Assembly (NCBI GenBank): GCA_017849575.1
Contig: JAFIGV010000013.1
Coordinates: forward strand, 106,556 to 170,555
Direction: 5' to 3'
DNA length: 64,000 nucleotides
Origin: Flavipsychrobacter sp.
Lineage (GTDB): Bacteria; Bacteroidota; Bacteroidia; Chitinophagales; Chitinophagaceae
The position numbers and the translations under genes are program-made. The first letter of the stretch is position 1. Each line of letters opens with the position of its first letter. The notes below the pieces were generated by a model that did not search any database, was not told where the DNA came from, and saw only the letters and a program-made list of their open reading frames with translations. Shown here piece by piece: positions 1 to 8,555 of this stretch.

Positions 1-306
1 CATATGACGCCTTACCTGCCACTGCCATTTGTCCATATATTGTGCAAGCAGGGCGATGTCCATCAGTTTCTTCTGCATGAACCAGGCTATGGGGCTAAGC
101 TCCCCGGCTTTCACTTTTTGCTCTGTTTCGGCGAGCTCTTCTTCGATAGCGTCCCAGGCCTGTCTGGTGGCTATATTTTCTGCCTCCCAGCCTACGGAAC
201 CGATACCGGTATATTTGCCATCTTTATCCACGGCATAGACGAGCTTTTTCAGTTTATCGCGGTCTTTATAGTCCAGCGAGTCTTGTGGCACTTCGTTGAT
301 TTCCAT
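1..306 (-). CDS. Partial conserved-looking protein of unknown function, cut by the window edge
   Basis: The frame opens at an ATG at 306 and stays open for 102 codons to base 1, so the C-terminus lies outside the window. The product begins MEINEVPQDSLDYKDRDK and continues with an acidic, helix-rich stretch (AWDAIEEELAETEQ) and a tryptophan-rich end. It has no signal peptide or membrane segment and is probably a soluble cytoplasmic protein. I do not recognise the family. It lies on the same strand as the genes to its right but is separated from them by a terminator hairpin at 375-398, so it is probably transcribed alone. Confidence 0.6.
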   Translation of the reverse strand, partial: MEINEVPQDSLDYKDRDKLKKLVYAVDKDGKYTGIGSVGWEAENIATRQAWDAIEEELAETEQKVKAGELSPIAWFMQKKLMDIALLAQYMDKWQWQVRRHM

Positions 307-365
307 AAGGCGCACTTCTTGTACGCTGTAAAAATACCTAAAACGGCGTGTACCGAAAGGGAGGT

Positions 366-398
366 AAAAAAAAACAGGGAACCCATGCTGGCTCCCTG
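366..398 (-). terminator. Rho-independent terminator after the zinc-ribbon gene
   Basis: Read on the minus strand, arms CAGGGA and TCCCTG (375-398, with further CC/GG pairing inside) form a hairpin followed by nine T residues. It sits 21 bp past the stop codon of the 420-1178 gene and ends the transcript coming from the right. Confidence 0.75.
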
Positions 399-419
399 CT
401 ATATTTTTCGGAAAAGTTA

Positions 420-1178
420 TTATCCCTGTATCTTAATCTGATCGTTCAGATCATTATCCACTACAATGCGTCCGCAGTGTTCGCAAACGATAATCTTTTT
501 ACGCTGACGGATTTCTGACTGACGTTGCGGAGGGATGATGTTAAAACATCCGCCACAGCTATCGCGCAAAATGGGAACCACGGCAAGACCGTTTTTATAG
601 CTCGTACGTATGCGCTCGTAAGCAGAGAGCAGACGAGCATCCACTTTCTCTTTGGCTTCAGAAGATTTTCCGGCAAGTTGCTTTTCTTCCTTCTCTGTCT
701 CGGCGATGATCTTTTCCAGTTCGGACTTTTTCAGTTTCAACGCCTCGTTCAGTTCATTGATCTTCTCTTCAGTTTTGCCGCGCTGCATGTCGCGGTCTTT
801 CAGCTCTATGTTGGCATCTTTGATATGCTTTTCATTAAGCTTCACCTCGAGTTCCTGCATCTCCATTTCCTTGTTAATGGCTTCAAACTCGCGATTGTTC
901 TTTACGTTGTCCTGCTGCTTTTCGTATTTTTTGATCAACGCCTGAGCTTCCTTCTTTGCGTCCGTTTTCTGCGCAATGAATTTGTTGATGCTGTCAATTT
1001 CGGCGTCAATATTATTGATACGGGTTTGCAGACCCTCTATCTCGTCTTCGAGATCTTTTACTTCCATAGGAAGCTCGCCTTTCAACGTCTGGATCTCATC
1101 AATTTTTGAATCAATCTTTTGTAAGGTGAGGACTGCGATCAGCTTTTCTTCTACCGAAAAGTCTTTTACGTTAGCCAT
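420..1178 (-). CDS. C4-type zinc-ribbon coiled-coil protein (CT398/DUF164-like)
   Basis: 252 residues. Residues about 10-190 form a long charged coiled coil rich in Glu and Lys. The C-terminus (about 205-240) is a zinc ribbon with two CxxC pairs, CGGC and CEHC, and the tract PPQRQSEIRQ between them, which is typical of this family. Proteins of this kind are widespread and usually annotated only as zinc-ribbon domain proteins. A chlamydial relative binds secretion and flagellar components, but no such role can be assumed here. It begins 3 bp after the stop codon of the Nif3-like gene, which is a common pairing in Bacteroidota and suggests one transcript. The start is the ATG at 1178; there is no signal peptide. 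Confidence 0.9.
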   Translation of the reverse strand: MANVKDFSVEEKLIAVLTLQKIDSKIDEIQTLKGELPMEVKDLEDEIEGLQTRINNIDAEIDSINKFIAQKTDAKKEAQALIKKYEKQQDNVKNNREFEAINKEMEMQELEVKLNEKHIKDANIELKDRDMQRGKTEEKINELNEALKLKKSELEKIIAETEKEEKQLAGKSSEAKEKVDARLLSAYERIRTSYKNGLAVVPILRDSCGGCFNIIPPQRQSEIRQRKKIIVCEHCGRIVVDNDLNDQIKIQG

Positions 1179-1181
1179 ATA

Positions 1182-2282
1182 TCAGCAAAAATATTTTACA
1201 GGATTGTTTGATAATTCAGATAAAAGAGGGGCGAAATTAGGAAATTTTTTCTTAAGAATACCAGCTAATAATTCGGTCGTAAATTGTTCGCTTTCGTAAT
1301 GACCAATGTCGGCGATCAGAATTTTTCCGTCGGCGTCGAAAAACTGATGATATTTAAAATCTCCGGTAACGAATACATCTGCGCCTGCTTTGATGGCATC
1401 CTGAAGCAAGAAACTGCCCGAACCACCACACACCGCCACTTTTTTCACAGGCCTGCCCAGCAGTGCGGTATGCCGGATACACTCTGCTTTCATTCGGGTT
1501 TTCAGGATGCTTAAAAAAGCCTCCTCCGTGCAGGTTTCAGTCAGTTCGCCCAGCATGCCGGCGCCAATTTCCTGATTAGCATTCTGCAAGGCAATAATAT
1601 CGTAGGCTACTTCTTCGTAGGGATGCGCTGCCACCAGTGCACTGATGACTGCCGAAACCTGATGTGTGGCCACCAACACTTCTATCCTGACTTCCTCCAC
1701 ATATTCTCTTTCGCCTGCGGGGGTGCCAATGGCCGGCTGTGTATGGGCGCCGGGCTTAAAAGTGCCGGTGCCTGCAGATTGAAAACTGCATTCGGTGTAC
1801 TCGCCAAGCGACCCCGCACCCGCAGAAAACATAGCTTCCCTCACCCGATCGGCATCGGTGGCGGGCACAAAACAAATGAGTTTGGAGAGCGTTGCTGCTT
1901 TGGCGGCAAGGATATGAGTATGTTGCAGGCCCAGCTTTTCGCATATCATTTTATTTACCCCATTGCGCACATTGTCGAGGTTGGTATGCGCAGCAAAGAG
2001 GGCGATATCATGTTTTATAGCCGCCTGAACGATGCGTTCAATGTAGTGACTGCCCGTGATGCGCTTCAATCCGGAAAAAAGAAGGGGGTGATGTGCCACG
2101 ATCATATTGCAGCCGCGCGTCCTTGCTTCTTCCAGCACAGCCTCGGTAATGTCGAGTGCAATCAATACGCCGCTCACTTCCCATTCCACTGATCCTACCT
2201 GAAGCCCGCTGTTGTCGTAGGACTCCTGATACACCGGCGGTGCAAATGCCTCTATTGCCTGAATAATATCTTTTACCCTCAT
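1182..2282 (-). CDS. Nif3-like dinuclear metal-centre hexameric protein (YqfO type)
   Basis: 366 residues from the ATG at 2282; two codons further upstream begin with TTG and are less likely. Metal-ligand motifs are visible: AHHPLLF near residue 70, AAHTNLDN near 100, and near the end VTGDFKYHQF and IGHYESEQF. Between the two halves lies an insert of about 100 residues (about 135-240) resembling the PII/CutA-like domain found in YqfO-type members. The family forms hexamers with a di-metal site and is conserved, but its biochemical role remains unsettled; a GTP cyclohydrolase I type 2 label is often applied without good support. It is flanked by an exported nuclease gene 11 bp upstream and the zinc-ribbon gene 3 bp downstream. 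Confidence 0.93.
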   Translation of the reverse strand: MRVKDIIQAIEAFAPPVYQESYDNSGLQVGSVEWEVSGVLIALDITEAVLEEARTRGCNMIVAHHPLLFSGLKRITGSHYIERIVQAAIKHDIALFAAHTNLDNVRNGVNKMICEKLGLQHTHILAAKAATLSKLICFVPATDADRVREAMFSAGAGSLGEYTECSFQSAGTGTFKPGAHTQPAIGTPAGEREYVEEVRIEVLVATHQVSAVISALVAAHPYEEVAYDIIALQNANQEIGAGMLGELTETCTEEAFLSILKTRMKAECIRHTALLGRPVKKVAVCGGSGSFLLQDAIKAGADVFVTGDFKYHQFFDADGKILIADIGHYESEQFTTELLAGILKKKFPNFAPLLSELSNNPVKYFC

Positions 2283-2293
2283 AATCAAAGAAC

Positions 2294-3364
2294 CTAACGA
2301 ACGATAAGTCTGGTAACCTGAAGATTTTTTTCGGATTGCAGCCGGATGATGTACACGCCTTTAGCCCAGCCTTCTGTAGCGATCTCTACGCGCTGCTCAT
2401 GCGCTGCCGTGCTATGATACACGTTTTTGCCTGTGGCATCCAGCACATCAAGCGTGCCTTCTTTCAGGTCTTCGGAGGCGATACTTACGTGGTTTTCCGC
2501 CGGATTGGGGAACACTACCAACTGCCCAAGTTTATTGACCGCCAGCACAGAAAGGCTATTGCAATTGGCTGTGCCCCAGATGCAGTCTGCATACATGGGA
2601 TTGTCAATGTAGGGATTGCGATTGTTTTGTAGCGCATAGGCTGCATTGTTTCGGTCGATCTCCTTCTGACTAACCGGATCGAGATGGTGCCAGTCGAGCA
2701 ACATCTGCACCGCCCAGGGCTTCAGCGCTATTTTATTGGCCATTTCCCAGGTGGTAAAATAATTGCTGTCTGCGTAGTAGCGGGTTACGATGTAGAAGTA
2801 ACTACGGGCAATATCACCTTTGAACGAGTCTATGGGCTCAAAGCAATTTACTGAGGTGGGTGCATTTGGATATACGTTATTGCCCAGCTTTGACCCATTG
2901 GTGAATGTCTTTGTTGCGGTTCCTACCTTGCCGTATGGCAGATTACCACGCTGATTATTAACGTAGTAGTCGGTAGGATAGACAACCCAAAGGTCGCTCA
3001 CCATAGGATATGCCGATCCAAACAGGCTTTGCGGCCAGAGGTGCTCTCGATTGTAACAGCTATTTTCGTGATTTGCGCCATTGCCGCATTGATCGGAGCC
3101 AAGCGTGTACTGGTAAGCCGGAGTGCCGCCGGGAACATCCGAATAAATGTCCCAGAGTTTTCCGTTTGGTTTTACATCGGTAGTATAGTAAGCGTTCCAC
3201 AAACCGGGTGTATAGGAGAGTTGCGTAGCCGTCTTGATGATGTTATAGAGTGCTACCCTGAGCGGTTGCCCATTGAGGTTTGCAGCGCTGTTATAATAGC
3301 CGGCGGGTGGTTGCGCAGCAGCACAGAAGGGCAGGAAGGTTAATAATGTAAAAAGTCTTTTCAC
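2294..3364 (-). CDS. Secreted endonuclease I with T9SS sorting domain
   Basis: I choose the GTG at 3364. It starts VKRLFTLLTFLPFCAAAQ, a clean signal peptide, and a TAnnTTTG promoter box lies at 3380-3387, inside the longer open frame that reaches 3445. The mature part carries the endonuclease I family motif CYNREHLWPQS (catalytic His and metal-binding region), and also YHxDPVSQKE-like segments. The last 75 or so residues are a T9SS type-A domain (FPNPAENHVSI, then DVLDATGKNVY, then GVYIIRL and a basic end). The protein should be exported through Sec and then across the outer membrane by the T9SS, probably for nutrient or DNA scavenging. It may share its transcript with the Nif3-like gene 11 bp downstream. 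Confidence 0.9.
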   Translation of the reverse strand: MKRLFTLLTFLPFCAAAQPPAGYYNSAANLNGQPLRVALYNIIKTATQLSYTPGLWNAYYTTDVKPNGKLWDIYSDVPGGTPAYQYTLGSDQCGNGANHENSCYNREHLWPQSLFGSAYPMVSDLWVVYPTDYYVNNQRGNLPYGKVGTATKTFTNGSKLGNNVYPNAPTSVNCFEPIDSFKGDIARSYFYIVTRYYADSNYFTTWEMANKIALKPWAVQMLLDWHHLDPVSQKEIDRNNAAYALQNNRNPYIDNPMYADCIWGTANCNSLSVLAVNKLGQLVVFPNPAENHVSIASEDLKEGTLDVLDATGKNVYHSTAAHEQRVEIATEGWAKGVYIIRLQSEKNLQVTRLIVR

Positions 3365-3379
3365 AAAAGAAAATTTCGC

Positions 3380-3387
3380 CAAAGTTA
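3380..3387 (-). promoter_or_regulatory. Bacteroidota -7 box for the endonuclease I gene
   Basis: On the minus strand the sequence is TAACTTTG, an exact TAnnTTTG match, 15 nt before the GTG start at 3364. No clear TTG is seen at the -33 distance. The position excludes the longer in-frame start at 3445. Confidence 0.55.
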
Positions 3388-3467
3388 ATTGAATGCCGGT
3401 GAGAAAGGGTCGGCTCCATCGCAGAACAATGATTTTTTCGGGCACTTACTAAACAGAAGCACTAACC

Positions 3468-3475
3468 TATCTTTG
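3468..3475 (+). promoter_or_regulatory. -7 box for folD, almost leaderless
   Basis: TATCTTTG matches TAnnTTTG exactly and ends only 4 nt before the folD ATG at 3480. With the usual spacing the transcript would start at or within a base or two of the start codon. A weaker TTA lies near the -33 position. Confidence 0.55.
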
Positions 3476-3479
3476 TCGC

Positions 3480-4358
3480 ATGCAAATTCTCGACGGCGTA
3501 GCAGTTTCCACTCATATCAAAGAGCAACTGAAACAAGAGGTTGCCTCGCTTAAAGCCAAAGGCGGAAAGACACCGCATCTGGCAGCGATACTTGTAGGCA
3601 ACAATCCTGCGAGCGAAGCCTATGTGGGCAATAAGGTAAAGACCTGTGCCGAACTCGGCTATGCGTCTACCCTTCTGCGTTTTGAAAGCAATATCACGGA
3701 AGCGGCGTTGCTCGCCGAAATTCAAAAACTTAATGAAGATGCTGACATTGATGGCATATTAGTGCAGCTTCCCTTGCCCGCGCACATTGCCGAGAACGCC
3801 GTAATCAACAGCATTTACCCCAATAAAGATGTGGATGGCTTTCACCCTATATCGCAGGGAAAAATGGTGCTGGGGCAACCGGGCTTTTTACCCGCCACTC
3901 CTTATGGCATTCTATTGATGCTTGAATATTATAACATTGACCTTACCGGAAAACATTGTGTAGTAGTGGGTCGCAGTAATATTGTAGGCACACCCATGTC
4001 GGTGCTGCTGAGCCGCAACAGCCGTCCGGGTAACGCCACCGTGACGCTTTGTCATTCAAAAACCAAGGACTTAAAACAGTTCACCCTTCAGGCAGATGTA
4101 ATCGTTGCAGCGATAGGCCGCCCGCGGTTCATCACCGCCGAAATGGTGAAGGAAGGCGCCATCGTTATTGACGTGGGCATCAACCGGGTGGACGATGCCA
4201 GCAAAAAATCAGGCTCACGGTTGGTAGGCGATGTGGACTTTGACAGCGTAGCGCCCCGGTGCAGTTACATTACACCCGTGCCCAAAGGCGTGGGTCCGAT
4301 GACAATCTGCGGGCTGATGAAAAATACTCTTAACGCAGCGAAGAATTCCGGGAAGTGA
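3480..4358 (+). CDS. folD: Bifunctional methylenetetrahydrofolate dehydrogenase/methenyl-THF cyclohydrolase
   Basis: 292 residues, the normal length. It interconverts 5,10-methylene-THF and 10-formyl-THF with NADP in the cytoplasm, supplying one-carbon units. Family motifs are present in order: SEAYVGNKVKTC (catalytic Tyr/Lys region, near residue 43-54), DGILVQLPLP (about 99-108), VVVGRSNIVGTPMS (NADP site, about 161-174) and TPVPKGVGPMT near 270. It is the first gene of an apparent folD-queE-uppP operon. Its TGA stop lies in the same few bases as an alternative GTG for the next gene, so translation is probably coupled. Confidence 0.97.
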   Translation: MQILDGVAVSTHIKEQLKQEVASLKAKGGKTPHLAAILVGNNPASEAYVGNKVKTCAELGYASTLLRFESNITEAALLAEIQKLNEDADIDGILVQLPLPAHIAENAVINSIYPNKDVDGFHPISQGKMVLGQPGFLPATPYGILLMLEYYNIDLTGKHCVVVGRSNIVGTPMSVLLSRNSRPGNATVTLCHSKTKDLKQFTLQADVIVAAIGRPRFITAEMVKEGAIVIDVGINRVDDASKKSGSRLVGDVDFDSVAPRCSYITPVPKGVGPMTICGLMKNTLNAAKNSGK

Positions 4359-4369
4359 CTGAGGCCTTG

Positions 4370-4972
4370 ATGACGGTGAAATATCCGGTAATGGAGCACT
4401 TTTACACCTTGCAAGGCGAAGGCTTCTATTCGGGACAGGCAGCCTACTTTATAAGGCTGGGAGGATGCGACGTGGGCTGTGTATGGTGCGATGTAAAAGA
4501 AAGCTGGGATGCAACGCAGCACCCCGTAATGACTACCGAAGAAATATTAAATGCAGCAACCGCATACCCGGGAAGAATAGCTGTGATCACCGGCGGCGAG
4601 CCTTGTATGCACAATCTGAGCGCTTTATGCGACGCATTACAGAATGCAGGCTTCCGTACCCATATCGAAACTTCCGGTGCACATCCTTTGAGTGGAGCGC
4701 TGGACTGGATTACCCTTTCACCCAAAAAATTTAAAGCGCCGCTTAGTGAGTGCCTTGTTCATGCACATGAACTGAAAGTAGTGGTTTATCATACTTCGGA
4801 TTTTACCTGGGCAGAACAGCATGCCGCGCAGGTTTCGCCAAAATGCCGGCTTTATTTGCAACCCGAATGGAGCAAGCGGGAGACGATGACGCCGCTGATC
4901 ATAGACTATATTCAACGGCATCCCAACTGGCAGTTATCTTTACAAACTCATAAGTACATCAACATTCCATAA
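4370..4972 (+). CDS. queE: 7-carboxy-7-deazaguanine synthase (radical SAM)
   Basis: About 200 residues from the ATG at 4370, which has GAGG six bases upstream. A GTG at 4355 overlapping the folD stop is the alternative start. The enzyme uses a [4Fe-4S] cluster and SAM to contract 6-carboxytetrahydropterin to CDG in queuosine synthesis. The start region reads VMEHFYTLQGEGFYSGQ, with the substrate motif LQGEG. The cluster motif CDVGCVWCD (CX3CX2C) follows a few residues after RLGGC, and TGGEPCMH is the SAM-binding GGE motif. No queC, queD or queF gene lies in the window. uppP starts 3 bp after its stop. Confidence 0.93.
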   Translation: MTVKYPVMEHFYTLQGEGFYSGQAAYFIRLGGCDVGCVWCDVKESWDATQHPVMTTEEILNAATAYPGRIAVITGGEPCMHNLSALCDALQNAGFRTHIETSGAHPLSGALDWITLSPKKFKAPLSECLVHAHELKVVVYHTSDFTWAEQHAAQVSPKCRLYLQPEWSKRETMTPLIIDYIQRHPNWQLSLQTHKYINIP

Positions 4973-4975
4973 GTC

Positions 4976-5770
4976 ATGACCACTTTCGAAGCAGTGATCC
5001 TCGGTATTGTAGAGGGGCTCACAGAATTTTTGCCTGTTTCTTCCACGGGACATATGATCCTTGCCAGCTCTTTTATGGGAATTGCCTCCGATAGTTTTGT
5101 AAAACTCTTTACCGTAGCCATTCAGTTAGGAACCATCCTTTCGGTAGTTGTGCTTTATTTCAAACGCTTTTTTCGCTCCATCAATTTTTATTTCAAGCTG
5201 GTAACAGCCTTTATCCCCGCAGCCATTTTTGGAGTATTGCTGAGCGATAAAATAGACGAATTGCTGGAAAGCCCGCAAACTGTAGCTCTTTCGCTGGTGA
5301 TTGGCGGTATTGTACTCCTGTTTATGGACAAAGTGTTTAACAAGCCGGTGGAAGATGATGCTGATAAAGTAAGTTATCCGTCTGCCTTTGTAATTGGTTT
5401 GTTTCAATGCCTGGCCATGGTACCCGGCGTGTCGCGGTCGGCGGCTACCATCATCGGTGGAATGCAGCAAAAACTCACAAAGAAAGCGGCTGCAGAGTTT
5501 TCATTTTTCCTTGCTGTGCCCACTATGTTTGCCGCTACAGCCAAAAAACTTTTAGACTTTTATAAAGACGGTCATACCATCAATCATCAGGAAGGCATGC
5601 TTCTGGCTATTGGCAATGTGGTAGGATTTGTGGTAGCCATTATCGCTATTCGTTCCTTTATCAATTTTGTTACCCGGCACGGATTTAAGGTGTTCGGCAT
5701 CTACAGAATTATCGTGGGCGCTATCATTCTTATCCTCTTGTGGAGCGGGCATAGTTTGCAGATCATTTAA
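4976..5770 (+). CDS. uppP: Undecaprenyl-diphosphate phosphatase
   Basis: 264 residues, an integral inner-membrane protein of the BacA/UppP family that converts undecaprenyl diphosphate to the monophosphate carrier used for cell-wall and surface-glycan synthesis. Both family signatures are present: [14 protein letters not shown] near residues 13-26, and [10 protein letters not shown] near residue 150. About seven hydrophobic segments can be counted. It is the last gene of the folD-queE-uppP group. Members of this family also give low-level bacitracin tolerance when abundant. Confidence 0.96.
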   Translation: MTTFEAVILGIVEGLTEFLPVSSTGHMILASSFMGIASDSFVKLFTVAIQLGTILSVVVLYFKRFFRSINFYFKLVTAFIPAAIFGVLLSDKIDELLESPQTVALSLVIGGIVLLFMDKVFNKPVEDDADKVSYPSAFVIGLFQCLAMVPGVSRSAATIIGGMQQKLTKKAAAEFSFFLAVPTMFAATAKKLLDFYKDGHTINHQEGMLLAIGNVVGFVVAIIAIRSFINFVTRHGFKVFGIYRIIVGAIILILLWSGHSLQII

Positions 5771-5791
5771 GCAGCTTATAGAAAGCTTTTA

Positions 5792-6154
5792 CTACGCTTC
5801 CTCAGGCTTCCAGTGTTCGAACAGAAGATTGAGGTAATGATTTTCTTCCTGAGTGATGACGTTGTCGGCTTTGGTGAGTTCGATGGCAAAATGCAACAGT
5901 TTCTTGCGTTCCTCTTCGGTAGCGTCATCATAGAAATCATCCATCATTTTCAGGAAATGACCTTCCCATTCATCAGGCTTCAGGTTGCTGATAATGGCCA
6001 TTTCCCGGTCGAGGTTGACCCGAAATGGAAATTCCTGCACAAGATAATCGCGAATCACCTTGTCTTCTTCTGCGGTAACGCGAAAATCAACTGCCGATAA
6101 AATCATAAGTAAGTGGTAGCCGGCAACCGTTTTGTTAAGTCTGTTGTTTGGCAT
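5792..6154 (-). CDS. TerB-like small acidic protein
   Basis: 120 residues from the ATG at 6154; the open frame reaches 6187 but begins there with TTG and overlaps the upstream gene. It is helix-rich with acidic pairs (AVDFRVTAEEDKVI, then ELTKADNVITQEENHYL) arranged as two pseudo-symmetric halves, as in TerB/DjlA-type domains. These bind metals or mediate protein contacts and often occur next to stress genes. It follows alanine dehydrogenase by 16 bp on the same strand and ends 21 bp from the convergent uppP stop. Its specific function is unknown. Confidence 0.7.
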   Translation of the reverse strand: MPNNRLNKTVAGYHLLMILSAVDFRVTAEEDKVIRDYLVQEFPFRVNLDREMAIISNLKPDEWEGHFLKMMDDFYDDATEEERKKLLHFAIELTKADNVITQEENHYLNLLFEHWKPEEA

Positions 6155-6170
6155 AAAGTGCGTGGGAATA

Positions 6171-7382
6171 TTAGCTTTGAGATGCAAGTAATAAGTCGAG
6201 GTCCGTATATTTTAAACCGAATCTTTTTGCAATTGGGGCATTGGTCACACAGCCTTTATAGAGATATACGCCATTCCGTATCCCCTGCTTCGACTGGATG
6301 AGCCCGTCCATGCCGCCCATATCAGCTACCTGCTGCATAATAGGCATCAACACATTGCTGATTGCCCTCGATGCGGTGCGAGACACGCCTGAGGCGATAT
6401 TCGGTACGCAGTAATGGATTACATCATAGCGTTTAAAAATGGGATTTTCATGAGAGGTGACCCTCGATGTTTCGAAACAACCGCCACGGTCTATACTCAC
6501 ATCTACGATCACCGAACCCGCTTTCATGTTACTCACCATTTCTTCGGTCACCACCACCGGCGTAATGCCGTTCATGGGTTTGAGAGCCCCGACAGCCACG
6601 TCTGCACCGGCGAGCTCTTCTGCCAGCGTAACCGGGTCTATAACGGATGTAAAACATCGTCTGCCAATGTTGTTTTGTAGGCGCATCAGCCGGTAAATGG
6701 AATTGTCAAACACCTTGACCGATGCCCCCAGTCCGGTGGCCGTTCGTGCAGCAAACTCGCCTACAATTCCGGCGCCGATGATCAGCACTTTAGCGGGGGG
6801 CACTCCTGAGATACCGCCCAGCAATATACCCTTGCCGTTATGCACATTGCTCAGATATTTTGCAGCAGTAAGTATGGCAGAGCTTCCGGCAATCTCACTC
6901 ATCGAGCGTACAATAGGGTAAGTGCCGGCATCATCCTTTATTGACTCAAAAGCAATGGCTATGATTTTTTTGTGCATAAGCTGCTCCACCATCTCCGACT
7001 TAAGAAAAGGCAGATGAATGGGTGAGATGATCACCTGATTAGGTTGTAATAAAGCTAATTCTTCTTCAATAATCGGCGCTGACTTAATGATGGTCGTAGC
7101 CTTATACAGCTCGGCTTTGTCATAAACAATGCGCGCACCCGCTTCGCTATAATCACTGTCAAAATAAAAGGAACCTTCACCTGCATTGTGCTCCACAGCC
7201 ACTTCATGCCCGCTGTTTACCAAGACCGAAACGGCTTCGGGCGTGAGGGCAATCCTGTTTTCCTGAAATGCAGTCTCCTTGGGAATACCGATGAAAAGCT
7301 GCCGTTTCTTGGGTAAAATCTCAAGCGTTTCCTCCAGAGGTACGTAAGAAAAGGATGGGGATATGTACGGTCTTTTACTCAT
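6171..7382 (-). CDS. Alanine dehydrogenase family protein
   Basis: 403 residues. It has the AlaDH/PNT N-terminal domain (IPKETAFQENRIALTP, near residue 33-48) and a Rossmann NAD(H)-binding domain (VLIIGAGIVGEFAAR, near residue 200). Conserved downstream motifs include VDVSIDRGGCFE and VPNIASGVSRTAS. The expected reaction is reversible NAD-dependent deamination of alanine to pyruvate and ammonia. A 25-residue N-terminal extension precedes the usual start of the domain; such extensions occur in Bacteroidota members. The start is the ATG at 7382, just right of which repeat block 1 begins (about 78 bp away), so its promoter must lie in that short gap or inside the repeats. Confidence 0.88.
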   Translation of the reverse strand: MSKRPYISPSFSYVPLEETLEILPKKRQLFIGIPKETAFQENRIALTPEAVSVLVNSGHEVAVEHNAGEGSFYFDSDYSEAGARIVYDKAELYKATTIIKSAPIIEEELALLQPNQVIISPIHLPFLKSEMVEQLMHKKIIAIAFESIKDDAGTYPIVRSMSEIAGSSAILTAAKYLSNVHNGKGILLGGISGVPPAKVLIIGAGIVGEFAARTATGLGASVKVFDNSIYRLMRLQNNIGRRCFTSVIDPVTLAEELAGADVAVGALKPMNGITPVVVTEEMVSNMKAGSVIVDVSIDRGGCFETSRVTSHENPIFKRYDVIHYCVPNIASGVSRTASRAISNVLMPIMQQVADMGGMDGLIQSKQGIRNGVYLYKGCVTNAPIAKRFGLKYTDLDLLLASQS

Positions 7383-7460
7383 GCCTGCTCACTGCTTTCA
7401 TTTGCGAGAAAAGTACAAAACAAGTTTTGATTAAAGAAACCGTGCACAGACAGAAAGCGG

Positions 7461-8104
7461 CGACAATTAGCCAATGAGCTAATTAGCCAATGGGGTAATT
7501 GAATTTGAAGATTTGAAAATTTGAGGATTTGAAGATAATGAGACAATGAGCCAATTCGGCAATTTGCCAATGGATTTTGAAGATAATTAGACAATAAGCT
7601 AATGAGCCGGTTGGCCAACGAGGCAAATTGATTTGAAGATTTGAAAATTTGAGGATTTGAAAATAATGAGACAATGAGCCAATTCGGCAATTTGCCAATG
7701 GATTTGAAGATAATTAGACAATAAGCTGATGAACCGATTAGCCAACGAGGCAAATTGATTTGAAGATTTGAAAATTTGAAGATTTGAAAATAATGAGACA
7801 ATGAGCCAATTCGGCAATTTGCCAATGGATTTTGAAGATAATTAGACAATAAGCTAATGAGCCGGTTGGCCAATGAGGCAAATTGATTTGAAGATTTGAA
7901 AATTTGAGGATTTGAAGATAATGAGACAATGAGCCAATTTGGCAATTTGCCAATGGATTTGAAGATAATTAGCTAATGAGCCGATTTGCCAACGAGGCAA
8001 ATTGATCTGAAAATTTGAAAATTTGAGGATTTGAAAATAATGAGACAATGAGCCAATTCGGCAATTTGCCAATGGATTTTGAAGATAATTAGACAATAAG
8101 CTAC
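7461..8104. repeat. Tandem array of about five AT-rich ~127-bp units (module A, block 1)
   Basis: The landmark GAGCCAATTCGG (GAGCCAATTTGG at 7931) recurs at 7548, 7676, 7803, 7931 and 8050, spacing 128, 127, 128 and 119 bp. The last interval is shorter because one unit lacks an ACAATAAGC-like segment. Each unit contains several ATTTGAAGATTTGAAAATTT-like steps, then GCAATTTGCCAATGGATT and ACAATAAGCTAATGAGCCG. Substitutions between units are few. Frames crossing the array on the minus strand are open because the unit length and composition avoid stops, but they show no protein-like conservation. The same unit recurs singly at 11763 and 57834-58475. Confidence 0.9.
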
Positions 8105-8555
8105 TAACGCCCGCAGCTCACTCGACATGACATCCTTGATGTGAGTTATGAGCAGGCTTCAACTGACGAACCATTATTCGACTCACAACTTCACGTCTTT
8201 ACAACTTTACGACTTTACAACTTCACGACTTTACAAATAAACGCATCAACAAATAAACAAATCAACAACACCACTCCACCACCTCCCCTCTTGAGAGGGG
8301 ACGTGCGGTGGCTTGGCGCGGAGCAGGGGTGTGTCCTAACAATCAAAGCCTCAAAAACGAAATCTGCCCCACAAACACAGCAAATAAACTAATCAACCCA
8401 ACAGATGTCTCGCTTCGCTGCCTGCTGCACACGACGGCTATCGCGCGCAGCTCACTCGACATGACGGCCTTGATGTGAGTTATGAGCAGGCTTCAACTGA
8501 CGAACCATTATTCGACTCACAACTACACGTATTTACAACTTCACGACTTTACAAC
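8105..8555. repeat. Composite repeat modules B, C and D of block 1
   Basis: Right of the A array come a short D copy (8105-8190) and low-complexity B (ACTTTACAACTTCACGACT and AAATAAACAAATCAACA). Next is C (about 8267-8368) with arms CCCCTCT and AGAGGGG at 8285-8300 followed by GTGCGGTGGCTTGGCGCGG. A full D copy (8403-8523, starting AGATGTCTCGCTTCGCTGCC) and B again complete the block. The final B runs directly into the stop codon of the minus-strand gene at 8556. No gene is supported in 7383-8555. Confidence 0.85.

Noticed and set aside
4..441. 145-residue plus-strand frame
   Set aside because: Antisense to the partial minus-strand gene at 1-306 and crosses its terminator; composition is not protein-like.
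525..1109. Plus-strand frame of 194 residues rich in Phe and Leu
   Set aside because: Reverse complement of the Glu/Lys coiled coil of the zinc-ribbon gene, which produces Phe/Leu-rich antisense frames.
7379..8096. Several overlapping minus-strand frames reading MANCRIGSLSHYF- or NQFASLANRLI-like proteins
   Set aside because: They translate the 127-bp repeat array in different frames; the same words recur in 11673-11984 and 57781-58472. The openness follows from the repeat's composition.
7461..8104. CRISPR array
   Set aside because: The units are 119-128 bp long and nearly continuous with no unique spacers of equal size, and there are no cas genes nearby.
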